Part shown: positions 20,581-28,969 of the stretch, piece by piece | Position numbering within the stretch: the stretch's first letter is position 1 | Layout: each line of letters begins with the position of its first letter | NCBI GenBank assembly: GCA_017160915.1 | Contig: JACAWG010000021.1 | Span: 1 to 43,445, forward strand | Source of the DNA: Aggregatibacter actinomycetemcomitans | Lineage (GTDB): Bacteria; Pseudomonadota; Gammaproteobacteria; Enterobacterales; Pasteurellaceae | Direction: 5' to 3' | Length of the DNA stretch: 43,445 bases | Made by a program: the position numbers and the translations under genes | The notes under the pieces: model-generated | What the model saw: only the letters and a program-made list of their open reading frames with translations | Databases searched by the model: none | What the model was told of the DNA's origin: nothing

Positions 20581-20767
20581 GTCCCCGTATAAGACGCCTG
20601 AGCGACTTGCAATTTTTAGGAAATTTTCGCCTGTTTGAGCGTAGCGAGTTCGAAAATTTCCGTGAAGAAAATTGCAACCAAGCGAAGAACAGCGGCTTGC
20701 CCGGGGTGCACTTTTCTTTGCTTACTTTCTTTTGTGCAAGCAAAAGAAAGTAAGTCGCCATTGGCGA
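20581..20767. repeat. Two-tier stem plus CTTTCTTTTG hairpin repeat
   Basis: An outer stem TTGCAATTTT/AAAATTGCAA (20607-20616, 20668-20677) encloses an inner stem GGAAATTTTCG/CGAAAATTTCC (20619-20629, 20651-20661). About 45 bases later follows CTTACTTTCTTTTG-TGCAAG-CAAAAGAAAGTAAG (20721-20754) and then TCGCCA-T-TGGCGA (20755-20767). Sequences of this CTTTTCTTTGCTTACTTTC type recur between genes in many gammaproteobacteria and are often mis-annotated as short hypothetical proteins. Confidence 0.7.
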
Positions 20768-20813
20768 AACCTAATGTTTCTACAAAACAGAATGTAATTT
20801 AAATAGAGCCAAA

Positions 20814-21281
20814 ATGAACTACCTCCAATACTACCCCGTCGACATCGTCAACGGCGAAGGCACGCGCTGCACCCTTTTCGTCAGCGGTTGCACACACGCC
20901 TGCAAAGGCTGTTACAACCAAAAAAGCTGGTCGTTTAGTGCGGGCGTGCCGTTCGGTATTGAAATGGAAGAACAGATTCTCAAAGATCTCAAAGACACCC
21001 GCATTAAACGCCAAGGCTTGACCCTCTCCGGTGGCGATCCGCTTCATCCGCGCAATGTGGAAACACTGTTGCCGTTAGTGCAACGGGTCAAACGGGAATG
21101 CCCCGATAAAGACATTTGGGTGTGGACGGGTTACAAATTAGATGAATTGGATGAGTATCAACGGCAAATGCTGCCTTATATCGACGTATTAATTGATGGC
21201 AAATTCATTCAGGCGCAAGCGGATCCGAGTCTGATTTGGCGTGGCTCGGCGAATCAGGTGATTCATCGGTTTAAGATTTGA
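20814..21281 (+). CDS. nrdG: Anaerobic ribonucleotide reductase activating protein
   Basis: A radical SAM enzyme of 155 residues that uses a 4Fe-4S cluster and S-adenosylmethionine to install the glycyl radical on NrdD. The cluster motif is CTHACKGC (C26, C30, C33). The SAM-binding GGDP and the WVWTGYK motif match E. coli NrdG, which has nearly the same length. No strong Shine-Dalgarno precedes the ATG. With the long repeat-filled gap before it, the gene may rely on read-through from nrdD past the hairpins or on its own promoter, which I could not pin down. Confidence 0.96.
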   Translation: MNYLQYYPVDIVNGEGTRCTLFVSGCTHACKGCYNQKSWSFSAGVPFGIEMEEQILKDLKDTRIKRQGLTLSGGDPLHPRNVETLLPLVQRVKRECPDKDIWVWTGYKLDELDEYQRQMLPYIDVLIDGKFIQAQADPSLIWRGSANQVIHRFKI

Positions 21282-21284
21282 TTT

Positions 21285-21308
21285 CGCACAAAAGTGCGGT
21301 GCTTTTTT
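21285..21308 (+). terminator. Short hairpin terminator after nrdG
   Basis: CGCAC-AAAA-GTGCG followed by GTGCTTTTTT just after the stop codon, overlapping an uptake signal (21292-21300). The stem is short, and the site lies at the junction with the convergent yjjV gene. Confidence 0.55.
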
Positions 21309-22096
21309 CAGGCGAATTTTGCCACGCTGCTGTGCCAAATGGTCTCGGCGATTTGCTCCGGCGTTTCGCTTCTTAATTCACACAAGGCATTGAACACCTG
21401 CACCACGCGTTCCGGACGATTAGGCTGCCCTTGAAAACCAAACACCGGCATGTCCGGTGAGTCCGTCTCCAATAGCAACGCCTCCAAAGGCAGTTTCGCG
21501 ATAGTCTGACGGGTTTTATTGGCGCGTTGATAAGTAATGGTGCCGCCCACGCCGATTTTGTAGCCTAAATCAACAAAGCGTTTCGCCTGATCATAACTGC
21601 CCGCAAAACCATGCACCACGCCGCATTTCGGCACGGCGATACGTCTTAAAAAGGAATACAACTGCTCGTGAGATTTACGGGAATGCAGGTTCACCGGCAA
21701 ATCGTGCGTTTTCGCCAAGTACAGTTGCGCTTCCAAAAAATCACATTGTTTGCGCCATAACTCATCCGTTAACAGCTCCAGAACGGCGCGCTCCAAACCG
21801 ATTTCCGCCACTGCCGTGCAACTTGTCGGACGCTCTGCCAATGCCTGATCCAGCAAATCCAAATCGCCGCTTTGATGCTCTTTGATATACAAAGGATGTA
21901 ACCCCAAGCCGTAGTACAACTGCCCGGGATAAAGTGCGGTCATTTTTTCAATCGTTTTGAAATCCCGCTGCAACACGGCAACGATCAAGATTTTCTGCAC
22001 GCCCACCGCCTGTGCATTCTGCACCAGCTGCGCCAACGGCTCGCCGCTAAATTGTTGCAGGTAATCAAGGTGGGTGTGGGTATCAAAAAAAGGCAT
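21308..22096 (-). CDS. yjjV: TatD-family metal-dependent hydrolase, YjjV type
   Basis: A 262-residue TIM-barrel amidohydrolase of the TatD family, whose members act as metal-dependent DNases or related phosphoesterases. The metal-binding start FFDTHTHLDY (H7, H9), the LHSRKSHEQL segment (H near residue 137), VHGFAGS and the final LETDSPDMP match the YjjV branch. The usual GEIGLD loop reads AEIGLE, a mild departure. The ATG lies two bases after the stop of the toxin-like gene upstream and has no visible Shine-Dalgarno, so its translation is probably coupled to that gene. An uptake signal falls inside the frame at 21932-21940. The true substrate is unknown. Confidence 0.92.
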   Translation of the reverse strand: MPFFDTHTHLDYLQQFSGEPLAQLVQNAQAVGVQKILIVAVLQRDFKTIEKMTALYPGQLYYGLGLHPLYIKEHQSGDLDLLDQALAERPTSCTAVAEIGLERAVLELLTDELWRKQCDFLEAQLYLAKTHDLPVNLHSRKSHEQLYSFLRRIAVPKCGVVHGFAGSYDQAKRFVDLGYKIGVGGTITYQRANKTRQTIAKLPLEALLLETDSPDMPVFGFQGQPNRPERVVQVFNALCELRSETPEQIAETIWHSSVAKFA

Positions 22097-22098
22097 GA

Positions 22099-22380
22099 TT
22101 AGAAATTGGGATAAAGTCTTTTACAATGAATGATGGTACTGATTTGGATTTCTGTAGAAGAAACACGATAAACGATTCGATAGCCTCTGACATAAATTTC
22201 ACGGGTTCCTTCAACACGACCGGTAACCCCCATCAGAGGCATATAGGCAAGCAATTCAATCGTTTGTTTAATATCTTCAAAAATAGTTATGGCACTGCTA
22301 AATCCGGCATATTCGGTTAAATCAAATACAATATGCTCAAAATCCTGAACGGCGTTTTCTGAATAAATAATTTTATGCAA
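22099..22380 (-). CDS. RelE/ParE-family toxin-like protein
   Basis: A 93-residue protein of the type II toxin superfamily. It has the expected small alpha/beta make-up: an N-terminal strand KIIYSENAVQDFEHI, a helix pair, then the C-terminal strands REIYVRGYRIVYRV and IQISTIIHCKRLYP. The Arg/Tyr-rich YRIVYRV strand is characteristic of RelE/ParE. The start is TTG, not ATG; it overlaps the last codons of the small upstream gene by eight bases, typical antitoxin-toxin coupling. Whether it cleaves mRNA (RelE-like) or inhibits gyrase (ParE-like) cannot be told from sequence. It is co-directional with yjjV. Confidence 0.85.
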   Translation of the reverse strand: MHKIIYSENAVQDFEHIVFDLTEYAGFSSAITIFEDIKQTIELLAYMPLMGVTGRVEGTREIYVRGYRIVYRVSSTEIQISTIIHCKRLYPNF

Positions 22381-22531
22381 CGTCCTTCATTCCTTCTTTA
22401 GCTTTTACCGCTGCCTGAATCACGCGCTGATAAACTTGTTCAGACTCACATACACGATTATTTTTAAAATCTTCATCAGATTTTGCCACTTTTTGTTGCA
22501 AAAACTGTTTATATTCCTGTGTCATCATCAT
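22373..22531 (-). CDS. Short antitoxin partner of the RelE/ParE-type toxin
   Basis: A small frame of 50-52 residues, rich in charged residues and predicted mostly helical. It begins MMMTQEYKQFLQQKVAKS and ends GMKDVA. Three ATG codons in a row (22531, 22528, 22525) follow GGGAGG; spacing favours the second or third, giving a 50- or 51-residue product. Its stop codon overlaps the TTG start of the toxin. Size, order and overlap fit a type II antitoxin; the N terminus does not show a classic DNA-binding fold that I can name. The frame is too short for most gene-length cut-offs, so it is easily missed. Confidence 0.75.
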   Translation of the reverse strand: MMMTQEYKQFLQQKVAKSDEDFKNNRVCESEQVYQRVIQAAVKAKEGMKDVA

Positions 22532-22555
22532 AACCTCCCGCGATTTTGATTAATT

Positions 22556-22569
22556 TTAGTACAAACTAA
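22556..22569 (-). promoter_or_regulatory. Candidate autoregulatory operator of the toxin-antitoxin pair
   Basis: TTAGT-N4-ACTAA is an inverted repeat about 25 bases upstream of the antitoxin start, overlapping a TAAAAT-like -10 element. Type II pairs usually repress their own promoter through such a site. This is inferred from position only. Confidence 0.45.
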
Positions 22570-22584
22570 TCCATTAAGGAACCA

Positions 22585-22612
22585 ATAACCGCCCAATTAT
22601 TTAGGCGGTTAT
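22585..22612 (-). terminator. Hairpin between ppiB and the toxin-antitoxin pair
   Basis: ATAACCGCC pairs with GGCGGTTAT across a ten-base loop, just after the ppiB stop codon. The T tract on the minus strand is poor, so termination may be partial. Confidence 0.5.
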
Positions 22613-22621
22613 CGTGAAAGA

Positions 22622-23134
22622 TTACTCGTCCACAGTAACCGAAGTAATCACCACATCCTCATTCGGTACATCTTGATGGAAACCTTTATTGCCGGTTTTA
22701 ACGCCTTTAATTTTATCCACCACATCCATGCCTTCAACCACTTCGCCGAATACCGCATAGCCCCATTCTTGCACCACTTCGCGCCCGTGCAATTCTTTTG
22801 CGCGGTAATCCAGGAAGTTGTTATCGGCAACATTAATGAAGAATTGCGCCGTCGCGGAATGCGGGTCAGAGGTGCGCGCCATGGCGATGGTGCCGCGTTT
22901 GTTACTTAAACGGTTATTGGCTTCGTTTTTAATCGGCGCGTTGGTGGCTTTTTCGCGCATACCGCTTTCCATACCGCCGCCCTGAATCATAAAACCGTCA
23001 ATCACGCGGTGGAAAATTGTGTTATCATAAAAACCGTTTTTACAATAAGTTAAGAAGTTTTCCGCCGTTACCGGTGCTTTCTCGTGATTTAAGGCAATTT
23101 TAATATCGCCGAAATTTGTATGGAGTGTAATCAT
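22622..23134 (-). CDS. ppiB: Peptidyl-prolyl cis-trans isomerase B (cyclophilin)
   Basis: A 170-residue cytoplasmic cyclophilin that catalyses proline isomerisation during protein folding. The active-site segment [14 protein letters not shown] (near residue 42) and the [12 protein letters not shown] segment (near residue 94) are intact. There is no signal peptide, which places it with PpiB rather than periplasmic PpiA. An AGAGGA box precedes the ATG. It is divergent from cysS, with the two starts about 100 bases apart and an uptake signal between them (23197-23205). Confidence 0.95.
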   Translation of the reverse strand: MITLHTNFGDIKIALNHEKAPVTAENFLTYCKNGFYDNTIFHRVIDGFMIQGGGMESGMREKATNAPIKNEANNRLSNKRGTIAMARTSDPHSATAQFFINVADNNFLDYRAKELHGREVVQEWGYAVFGEVVEGMDVVDKIKGVKTGNKGFHQDVPNEDVVITSVTVDE

Positions 23135-23233
23135 TGTGCTTTTCCTCTACGAATTAAAGAGCGTCATTATTTCATAATCCGCCCCAAATCGCCATAAAGT
23201 GCGGTGCGTTTTCAAAAAGATTTGGATCCTAAT

Positions 23234-24613
23234 ATGTTAAAACTTTTCAATACCCTAACCCGCGAAAAAGAAATTTTTAAACCGATTCACGCCGGCAAAA
23301 TCGGAATGTATGTGTGCGGCGTGACCGTGTACGATCTGTGTCACATCGGGCACGGGCGTACGTTCGTGTGTTTCGATGTAATCGCCCGTTATTTGCGTTA
23401 TTTAGGCTACGATTTAACCTATGTGCGCAACATTACCGATGTGGACGACAAAATCATTAAACGCGCGCTGGAAAACAAAGAAACCTGTGATCAGTTGGTA
23501 GATCGCATGGTGGTGGAAATGTACAAAGATTTTGACGCACTGAACATTTTGCGTCCGGATTTTGAACCGCGCGCCACTCACCACATTCCTGAAATCATTG
23601 ACATTGTAGAGAAATTAATTCAACGCGGGCACGCCTATGTGGCGGAGAACGGCGATGTGATGTTTGATGTGGAAAGCTTCAAGGATTACGGCAAATTGTC
23701 CCGTCAGGATTTGGAACAATTACAAGCGGGCGCGCGCATTGAAATTAACGAAATCAAGAAAAATCCGATGGATTTCGTGTTATGGAAAATGTCCAAACCG
23801 AATGAGCCGAGCTGGAATTCGCCTTGGGGCAAAGGTCGCCCGGGCTGGCACATCGAATGCTCCGCCATGAACGGCAAACAATTAGGCGAGCATTTTGACA
23901 TTCACGGCGGCGGCTCCGACCTCATGTTCCCGCACCACGAAAACGAAATCGCCCAATCCTGCTGCGCCCACGGCAATCAATATGTGAACTACTGGCTACA
24001 CTCCGGCATGATCATGGTGGATAAAGAAAAAATGTCGAAATCCCTCGGCAATTTCTTCACCATTCGCGATGTATTAAGCCACTACGACGCCGAAAGCGTA
24101 CGCTATTTCTTACTGACCGCCCACTACCGCAGCCAATTAAATTACAGCGAAGAAAACCTTAACCTCGCGCACGGCGCATTGGAACGTCTCTACACCGCAT
24201 TACGCGGCACAGATAAAAGTGCGGTGGCTTTTGGCGGTGAAAATTTTGTAGACGCCTTCCGTGAAGCCATGGACGATGATTTCAACACGCCGAACGCCCT
24301 TTCCGTGCTATTTGAAATGGCGCGCGAACTGAACAAACTGAAAACCGAAGACATGGCAAAAGCCAACGGCTTGGCGGCACGCTTACGCGAACTCGCCGCC
24401 ATTCTCGGTCTGCTCCAACTGGATCCGGAACAATTCCTACAAGCCGGTTCCGATGAAGATGAAGTGGCGAAAATCGAAGCGCTTATCAAACAACGCAACG
24501 AAGCCCGCGCCGCCAAAGACTGGGCAGCCGCCGACGCCGCGCGCAACGCCTTAACGGAAATGGGCATCGTATTGGAAGACGGTCCGAACGGCACCACCTG
24601 GCGAAAACAATAA
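23234..24613 (+). CDS. cysS: Cysteinyl-tRNA synthetase
   Basis: A class I aminoacyl-tRNA synthetase charging tRNA-Cys, 459 residues against 461 in E. coli. The frame could begin ten codons earlier, but [13 protein letters not shown] is the conserved family start, and the earlier option lies on the uptake signal. Visible features are C28 of the zinc site, HIGH at 37-40, WHIECSAM (further zinc cysteine near residue 209), the [14 protein letters not shown] segment with the remaining zinc ligands, KMSKS at 266-270, and a C-terminal helical anticodon-binding domain. An uptake signal occurs in the frame at 24217-24225. It is followed by two successive terminators. Confidence 0.97.
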   Translation: MLKLFNTLTREKEIFKPIHAGKIGMYVCGVTVYDLCHIGHGRTFVCFDVIARYLRYLGYDLTYVRNITDVDDKIIKRALENKETCDQLVDRMVVEMYKDFDALNILRPDFEPRATHHIPEIIDIVEKLIQRGHAYVAENGDVMFDVESFKDYGKLSRQDLEQLQAGARIEINEIKKNPMDFVLWKMSKPNEPSWNSPWGKGRPGWHIECSAMNGKQLGEHFDIHGGGSDLMFPHHENEIAQSCCAHGNQYVNYWLHSGMIMVDKEKMSKSLGNFFTIRDVLSHYDAESVRYFLLTAHYRSQLNYSEENLNLAHGALERLYTALRGTDKSAVAFGGENFVDAFREAMDDDFNTPNALSVLFEMARELNKLKTEDMAKANGLAARLRELAAILGLLQLDPEQFLQAGSDEDEVAKIEALIKQRNEARAAKDWAAADAARNALTEMGIVLEDGPNGTTWRKQ

Positions 24614-24631
24614 TTCGTCTCCCCAAAAAAC

Positions 24632-24663
24632 AAAAGGAAAGTTAATCATAACTTTCCTTTTTT
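24632..24663 (+). terminator. Intrinsic terminator of cysS
   Basis: AAAAGGAAAGTTA-ATCA-TAACTTTCCTTTT is a 13-bp perfect stem with a four-base loop followed by T residues, shortly after the stop codon. It is independent of the uptake signal. Confidence 0.9.
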
Positions 24664-24688
24664 GTTATCACTACATGGGGTTCATCAT

Positions 24689-24753
24689 AAAGTGCGGTGG
24701 TTTTTCCAAGTGTTTTTCAAGAGAAAAAACGTTCGTGAAAACCACCGCACTTT
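24689..24753. terminator. Bidirectional paired uptake-signal terminator between cysS and lipA
   Basis: Inverted uptake signals extended to AAAGTGCGGTGGTTTT and its complement stand about 33 bases apart between convergent genes. The loop itself is T/A-rich. A T tract on either strand lets it serve both genes; for cysS it is a back-up. Confidence 0.75.
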
Positions 24754-24759
24754 TTGCGA

Positions 24760-25722
24760 TTATTTCACCAAGCCGCCGCTTGCCTGTAAATCGGCGTGAT
24801 AAGAAGAACGGACGAATGGACCGCAGGCGGCGTGTTCAAAGCCCATGTTTTGGGCTTTGTCGCGGAACATATCGAATTCTGTCGGCGGAACATAACGGGC
24901 AACCGGAAGATGGTGGCGGCTCGGTTGTAAATATTGCCCCAGCGTCAGCATCGTCACCCCATGATCCCGCAGATCCTGCATCACTTCCAAGATTTCGTCA
25001 TTGGTTTCGCCTAATCCCACCATAAGTCCGGATTTGGTCGGAATATGCGGGAACATGGCTTTAAATTCCTTCAACAAACGCAGCGACCATTGATAATCGG
25101 CGCCCGGGCGGATTTCGCGGTATAAGCGCGGCACATTTTCCAGATTATGATTGAACACATCCGGCGGATTGTCTTTTAATTTTTCCAGCGCCAGTTCAAT
25201 GCGACCACGGAAATCCGGTACTAAAATTTCAATTTTAATATTCGGATTCAGGGCACGGATTTCCCGTACGCAATCGGCAAAATGCCCAGCGCCGCGATCC
25301 GGTAAATCATCGCGGTCAACGGAGGTAATCACCACATAACGCAATTTCATATCCTGAATGGTTTCCGCTAATTTACGCGGCTCTTCCGGATCCGGTGCCA
25401 ACGGTTTGCCGTGCGCCACGTCGCAGAAAGGGCAACGGCGCGTACAAATAGCGCCGAGAATCATAAAGGTTGCCGTACCGTGGTTAAAACATTCGTGCAG
25501 GTTCGGGCAGGAGGCTTCTTCGCAGACGGAATGCAAGCCGTGGCGACGCATACCGGATTTGATACTTTGAATGCGCGCGCCGTTTGCCGGAATTTTAATT
25601 TTCATCCATTCCGGTTTTTTGAGCAGTTCTTGCTCAGGATCGATATTTTTCACCGGAATAATGGAGGTTTTGGCGGCGTCGCGATATTTAACGCCGCGCT
25701 CCATTTTAAAAGGTGTTCCCAT
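24760..25722 (-). CDS. lipA: Lipoyl synthase
   Basis: A radical SAM enzyme of 320 residues that inserts two sulfurs into protein-bound octanoyl groups to make lipoyl cofactors. Both iron-sulfur cysteine sets are present: the auxiliary cluster C67, C72, C78 ([12 protein letters not shown]) and the radical SAM cluster C93, C97, C100 (CTRRCPFC). The C-terminal RSSYHA serine that ligates the auxiliary cluster is also there. It follows lipB in the same direction after 62 bases, so octanoyl transfer and sulfur insertion are encoded together. Confidence 0.97.
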   Translation of the reverse strand: MGTPFKMERGVKYRDAAKTSIIPVKNIDPEQELLKKPEWMKIKIPANGARIQSIKSGMRRHGLHSVCEEASCPNLHECFNHGTATFMILGAICTRRCPFCDVAHGKPLAPDPEEPRKLAETIQDMKLRYVVITSVDRDDLPDRGAGHFADCVREIRALNPNIKIEILVPDFRGRIELALEKLKDNPPDVFNHNLENVPRLYREIRPGADYQWSLRLLKEFKAMFPHIPTKSGLMVGLGETNDEILEVMQDLRDHGVTMLTLGQYLQPSRHHLPVARYVPPTEFDMFRDKAQNMGFEHAACGPFVRSSYHADLQASGGLVK

Positions 25723-25784
25723 TGATATTCCTTAATTTTCTGTGCAGATTTGCAGAGGTAATGTGCGTAAAACGGTTGTTGATG

Positions 25785-26423
25785 TTAACAAGTTGTTACA
25801 TTATACCCCAATTGCGCGGCGAAATGTTGAACTAATTGTGGGGAAACCTTGTCACAGTCGGCATCCTGCGCGGGAATAAAATCTGCCAGCTGACACATTT
25901 CCAAGCCTGCATAACCGCAAGGATTGATTTGATGAAACGGGGTTAAATCCATGTTGATGTTAAACGCCAAGCCATGAAACGAACGACCATGGCGAATACG
26001 CAAACCAAGGGAGCAGATTTTTTTGCCGTCAATATAAACGCCCGGCGCATCAGGTTTCGCATAGCCTTCAATGCCGTAATCCGCTAAGGTTTTCACCACC
26101 GATTGCTCAAGTGCGGTCACTAATTGACGCACATTTAGATTCTCATGGCGCTTCACATCAATCAGCACATACATAATTTGCTGCCCCAAACCGTGATAGG
26201 TAATCTGCCCGCCACGATCGGACTGCACCACCGGAATCGCGCTTTGTTGTAACAAATGTTCCGGCTTGCCCGCCTGACCTTGGGTAAACACTGACGGGTG
26301 CTGCACCAACCAGATTTCATCGGGGGTATGTTCCGTACGATTATCGGTAAACGCCTGCATCTCGTGCCAAACGTCCTCATAATCACGAATGCCGAGCTGT
26401 CGTACAATTAATTCGGGTTGCAT
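25785..26423 (-). CDS. lipB: Octanoyltransferase
   Basis: Transfers octanoate from acyl-carrier protein to the lipoyl domains of 2-oxoacid dehydrogenases, giving LipA its substrate. The protein is 212 residues. The [12 protein letters not shown] strand, the catalytic lysine region [11 protein letters not shown] and the catalytic cysteine in [10 protein letters not shown] are visible. AGGAAA precedes the ATG. An uptake signal lies inside the frame at 26109-26117, another between this gene and ybeD. It sits downstream of ybeD as in E. coli. Confidence 0.96.
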   Translation of the reverse strand: MQPELIVRQLGIRDYEDVWHEMQAFTDNRTEHTPDEIWLVQHPSVFTQGQAGKPEHLLQQSAIPVVQSDRGGQITYHGLGQQIMYVLIDVKRHENLNVRQLVTALEQSVVKTLADYGIEGYAKPDAPGVYIDGKKICSLGLRIRHGRSFHGLAFNINMDLTPFHQINPCGYAGLEMCQLADFIPAQDADCDKVSPQLVQHFAAQLGYNVTTC

Positions 26424-26468
26424 GATGGTTTCCTAAAAACGTTGTTTTTTCTGACCGCACTTTGCCGG

Positions 26469-26768
26469 TTACAGCACCATTCTCACGCCATCAATTTCCG
26501 CCAATTCTTTATACAGCGTTTCGATTTGTTCGATATTCTCGGCGCGCACGGTAATGGACACGGAATGGTAAGTGCCTTTGCCGCTTTCTTTCATGCTCGG
26601 GTTGTAATCGTCTTTGATGGTTTTATGCACCACCTGAACCACGTCATCCACTAAGTCAGGACGGGCGGCGCCCACCACTTTAAAAGTGAAATCACAGGGA
26701 AATTCCAACAGATCTTTTAATTTTTGTTGTGGAATGTCGGCTAAATTTACGGTTTTTTTATCTGTCAT
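26469..26768 (-). CDS. ybeD: YbeD family (UPF0250/DUF493) protein
   Basis: A small 99-residue cytoplasmic protein of the DUF493 family with an ACT-like ferredoxin fold. The conserved core [13 protein letters not shown] and the [23 protein letters not shown] helix-strand are intact. Its molecular function is not established; it lies between dacA and lipB in most gammaproteobacteria. AGGAAAA precedes the ATG. Confidence 0.93.
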   Translation of the reverse strand: MTDKKTVNLADIPQQKLKDLLEFPCDFTFKVVGAARPDLVDDVVQVVHKTIKDDYNPSMKESGKGTYHSVSITVRAENIEQIETLYKELAEIDGVRMVL

Positions 26769-26789
26769 TGTTTTTTCCTAAAAAAGTGA

Positions 26790-26815
26790 ACCGCACTTTG
26801 ATGAAAAAGTGCGGT
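26790..26815 (-). terminator. Paired uptake-signal hairpin between dacA and ybeD
   Basis: ACCGCACTTT-GATGAA-AAAGTGCGGT is a 10-bp stem formed from two uptake signals. On the minus strand it is followed by a T-rich tract, so it probably ends the cell-wall operon and separates ybeD-lipB-lipA. Confidence 0.8.
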
Positions 26816-26841
26816 CGGTTTTGAGCGTGTTTTTTTAGTGG

Positions 26842-28032
26842 TTAATCAAATAAACTTTTGACGGTCAGCACCAGCCAGTCCCAGATTTTGCCGAAGATAC
26901 CGCCTTCTTTCACTTCTTGCATGACTTGTAAGTTCACGCTGGCGATGTCTTTGCCGTCTAATTGATACACCACTTTACCCACCACTTGCCCTTTGGCGAG
27001 CGGCGCTTCGAGGTATTTTTTCTCTAATTCGTAACGGGCCTTAAGTTCGACGCTTTTGCCTTTCGGAATGGTGATGAAGGCATCTTGCAACACGCCTAAT
27101 TGGATGTTGCTTTCATCACCGTAATACACCCGTTGTTCGGAAATGGATTTGCCTGCGTCCAAGGTTTTGAAGGTTTCAAAATTCGCGAAGCCCCATTGCA
27201 ATAATTTTTTGCTTTCCACTTCACGACCTTTGTAAGTCGGCACGCCCATGACCACGGAAATCAAGCGCATATTGTTCGGGCTGACGGCGGAAGCCACGAG
27301 GTTGTAGCCCGCTTTATCCGTGTGACCGGTTTTCATGCCGTCAACGTTAATGGTTTTGTCCCATAACAAGCCGTTGCGGTTAGGTTGTTTGATTTTGTTA
27401 AAAGTAAAATCTTTTTCAGCGTAAATTTTATATTCTTCCGGTAAATCACGAATAATGTGCGCACCGATAATCGCCATATCGCGGGCGGAAGAATATTGGT
27501 TATCTTCGTCTAAACCGTGCACAGTGGTGAAATGGGTATTTTTTAAACCGAATTGTTCCACATATTTATTCATGGTATCAACAAAGTTCATCACTGTGCC
27601 GGAAACATGCTCCGCCATTGCTACGCAAGCATCATTGCCCGAAACAATGATGATGCCGCGATTCAAATCCGCAACGGAAACCTGTTGATTTAAGTTTAAG
27701 AACATTTTGGAAGAGCCGGGGAATTTTTGCCCCCAGGAGCTTTCGCCGATGGTGACCATATCCGTATTATGGATTTTGCCCTGTTTGATTGCCTGCCCGA
27801 CCACATAGCTGGTCATCATTTTGGTCAATGATGCAGGATATTGGCGCTGATCCGGGTTAAGGGACGCCAACACGGCACCGGAGTTGTAATCCATTAAAAC
27901 GTAGGTTTGTGCGTTAATTTCCGGCACGGCGATGTTAAATTGTACGTCTTCCGCCGCCATGGCACCGAGCGACATCGCCAATGCACCTGCGACGATGGCA
28001 ATCTTGCTGTTTTTTACTGCTTTGTTAAACAT
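26842..28032 (-). CDS. dacA: D-alanyl-D-alanine carboxypeptidase (PBP5/6 type)
   Basis: Trims the terminal D-Ala from peptidoglycan pentapeptides in the periplasm. The 396-residue precursor has a signal peptide ending near residue 26 (AMA/AED). All three penicillin-binding motifs are present: SxxK at S68-K71, SGN at 131-133 and KTG at 234-236. A beta-rich C-terminal domain follows. The last twenty residues (GGIFGKIWDWLVLTVKSLFD) form the amphipathic helix that anchors PBP5-type enzymes on the outer face of the inner membrane. It comes 30 bases after rlpA in the same operon. Confidence 0.96.
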   Translation of the reverse strand: MFNKAVKNSKIAIVAGALAMSLGAMAAEDVQFNIAVPEINAQTYVLMDYNSGAVLASLNPDQRQYPASLTKMMTSYVVGQAIKQGKIHNTDMVTIGESSWGQKFPGSSKMFLNLNQQVSVADLNRGIIIVSGNDACVAMAEHVSGTVMNFVDTMNKYVEQFGLKNTHFTTVHGLDEDNQYSSARDMAIIGAHIIRDLPEEYKIYAEKDFTFNKIKQPNRNGLLWDKTINVDGMKTGHTDKAGYNLVASAVSPNNMRLISVVMGVPTYKGREVESKKLLQWGFANFETFKTLDAGKSISEQRVYYGDESNIQLGVLQDAFITIPKGKSVELKARYELEKKYLEAPLAKGQVVGKVVYQLDGKDIASVNLQVMQEVKEGGIFGKIWDWLVLTVKSLFD

Positions 28033-28062
28033 AATATTGAATATCCTGAAATTATGTACTTG

Positions 28063-28920
28063 TTATTGATTATAAGAATACACAATCAGCGGTTCGGAAT
28101 GATTTAACCGTCTTAATTGTGTTTTCAATTCGCTGATTTCCTGTTTTGAATTAAAAGGTCCCAAATGGATATGGTATTTTTTACCATGTGCGGCAATTTC
28201 TGCTTTCACATTATTTAACGCTAAATCCTGAATGATCTGCTCGGCGTTTTTCTTGCTGGCGACGTTGACCATTTTAATCTCATAGCGTTCCGCACTTGCC
28301 GCTTTACGACTTTGTCGCGGCGCCGGCGTGGAGGCGGTTTCATTATCCGCTAGGCGTTTTAGCCCTTCTTCCGTTCTACTCGCTTGCGCCAATGTGGAGG
28401 TGCCTGCGCCGGAAAGCTCACCTTTGGCGTCCACATGCAACGCTTCCACCTTAACCAATCCCATGCCGTAATTCACAATACCGATTTCTTTTGCCGCCGC
28501 ATGGGATAAATCGATAATACGATCTTTGGCGAAAGGTCCGCGGTCGTTGATACGCACAATAACTTTGCGTTGATTGTACATATTGGTGACTACCGCGTAG
28601 GAATTCAAAGGCAAGGTTTTATGTGCCGCCGTATATAAAGTGGAATCGTAAATATCGCCGTTAGAGGTTTTCCGCCCGTTAAATTTATGATGGTAATAGC
28701 TGGCAATCCCCTGTTTGGAATAATTTTTTGCCGTTTGGTGCGGCTTTGTGGTGTAAGTTTCCCCTTTTACATTATAAGTCTGCGCTTTATCGGACATCGG
28801 ACGGTAGGTCAACGACGGTCCTTGAATGCCATATAATTTTTTTGTTTCGGCCTGCACGGAAAGTGCGGTGCAAAATGAAAACAAAATCATCATATATTTT
28901 ACAGTTTGCTTTAAATTCAT
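28063..28920 (-). CDS. rlpA: RlpA septal-ring-type protein (DPBB and SPOR domains)
   Basis: RlpA proteins act at the division septum and in some species cleave peptidoglycan strands lacking stem peptides. The start is set at MNLKQTVKYM because it begins a signal peptide and follows GGGAG; an earlier in-frame ATG adds ten non-conserved residues. The signal peptide ends SVQA/ETK near residue 24. A double-psi beta-barrel (about 71-160, with RINDRGPF near 125) and a C-terminal SPOR domain (about 212-285) follow. E. coli RlpA is a lipoprotein; here the only cysteine near the signal lacks a lipobox, so the product is probably soluble. An uptake signal is embedded in the signal-peptide codons (28861-28869). 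Confidence 0.93.
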   Translation of the reverse strand: MNLKQTVKYMMILFSFCTALSVQAETKKLYGIQGPSLTYRPMSDKAQTYNVKGETYTTKPHQTAKNYSKQGIASYYHHKFNGRKTSNGDIYDSTLYTAAHKTLPLNSYAVVTNMYNQRKVIVRINDRGPFAKDRIIDLSHAAAKEIGIVNYGMGLVKVEALHVDAKGELSGAGTSTLAQASRTEEGLKRLADNETASTPAPRQSRKAASAERYEIKMVNVASKKNAEQIIQDLALNNVKAEIAAHGKKYHIHLGPFNSKQEISELKTQLRRLNHSEPLIVYSYNQ

Positions 28921-28969
28921 TGAGTTTTTCTCCCTCTCTGTAAAGCCCACAATTAAGAAAACTGAAAAC

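Larger units (their letters stand above)
20286..20813. other. Repeat-filled gap between nrdD and nrdG
   Basis: This 528-base stretch has no credible gene. It is almost wholly made of hairpins: a terminator-like stem after nrdD, an interrupted uptake-signal palindrome with small hairpins inside, a large two-tier stem and a 14-bp stem of the CTTTCTTTTG type. The individual elements are listed separately. The only longer frame across it (minus strand, 20513-20761) follows the hairpins rather than any protein family. Confidence 0.7.

Noticed and set aside
20513-20761. An 82-codon minus-strand frame in the nrdD-nrdG gap
   Set aside because: It is the translation of hairpin repeats. Proteins of this look (QKKVSKEK-type) are well-known annotation artefacts of intergenic repeats.
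20313-20767. A CRISPR array in the repeat-rich nrdD-nrdG gap
   Set aside because: The hairpins differ from each other; there are no regularly spaced direct repeats with unique spacers and no cas genes.
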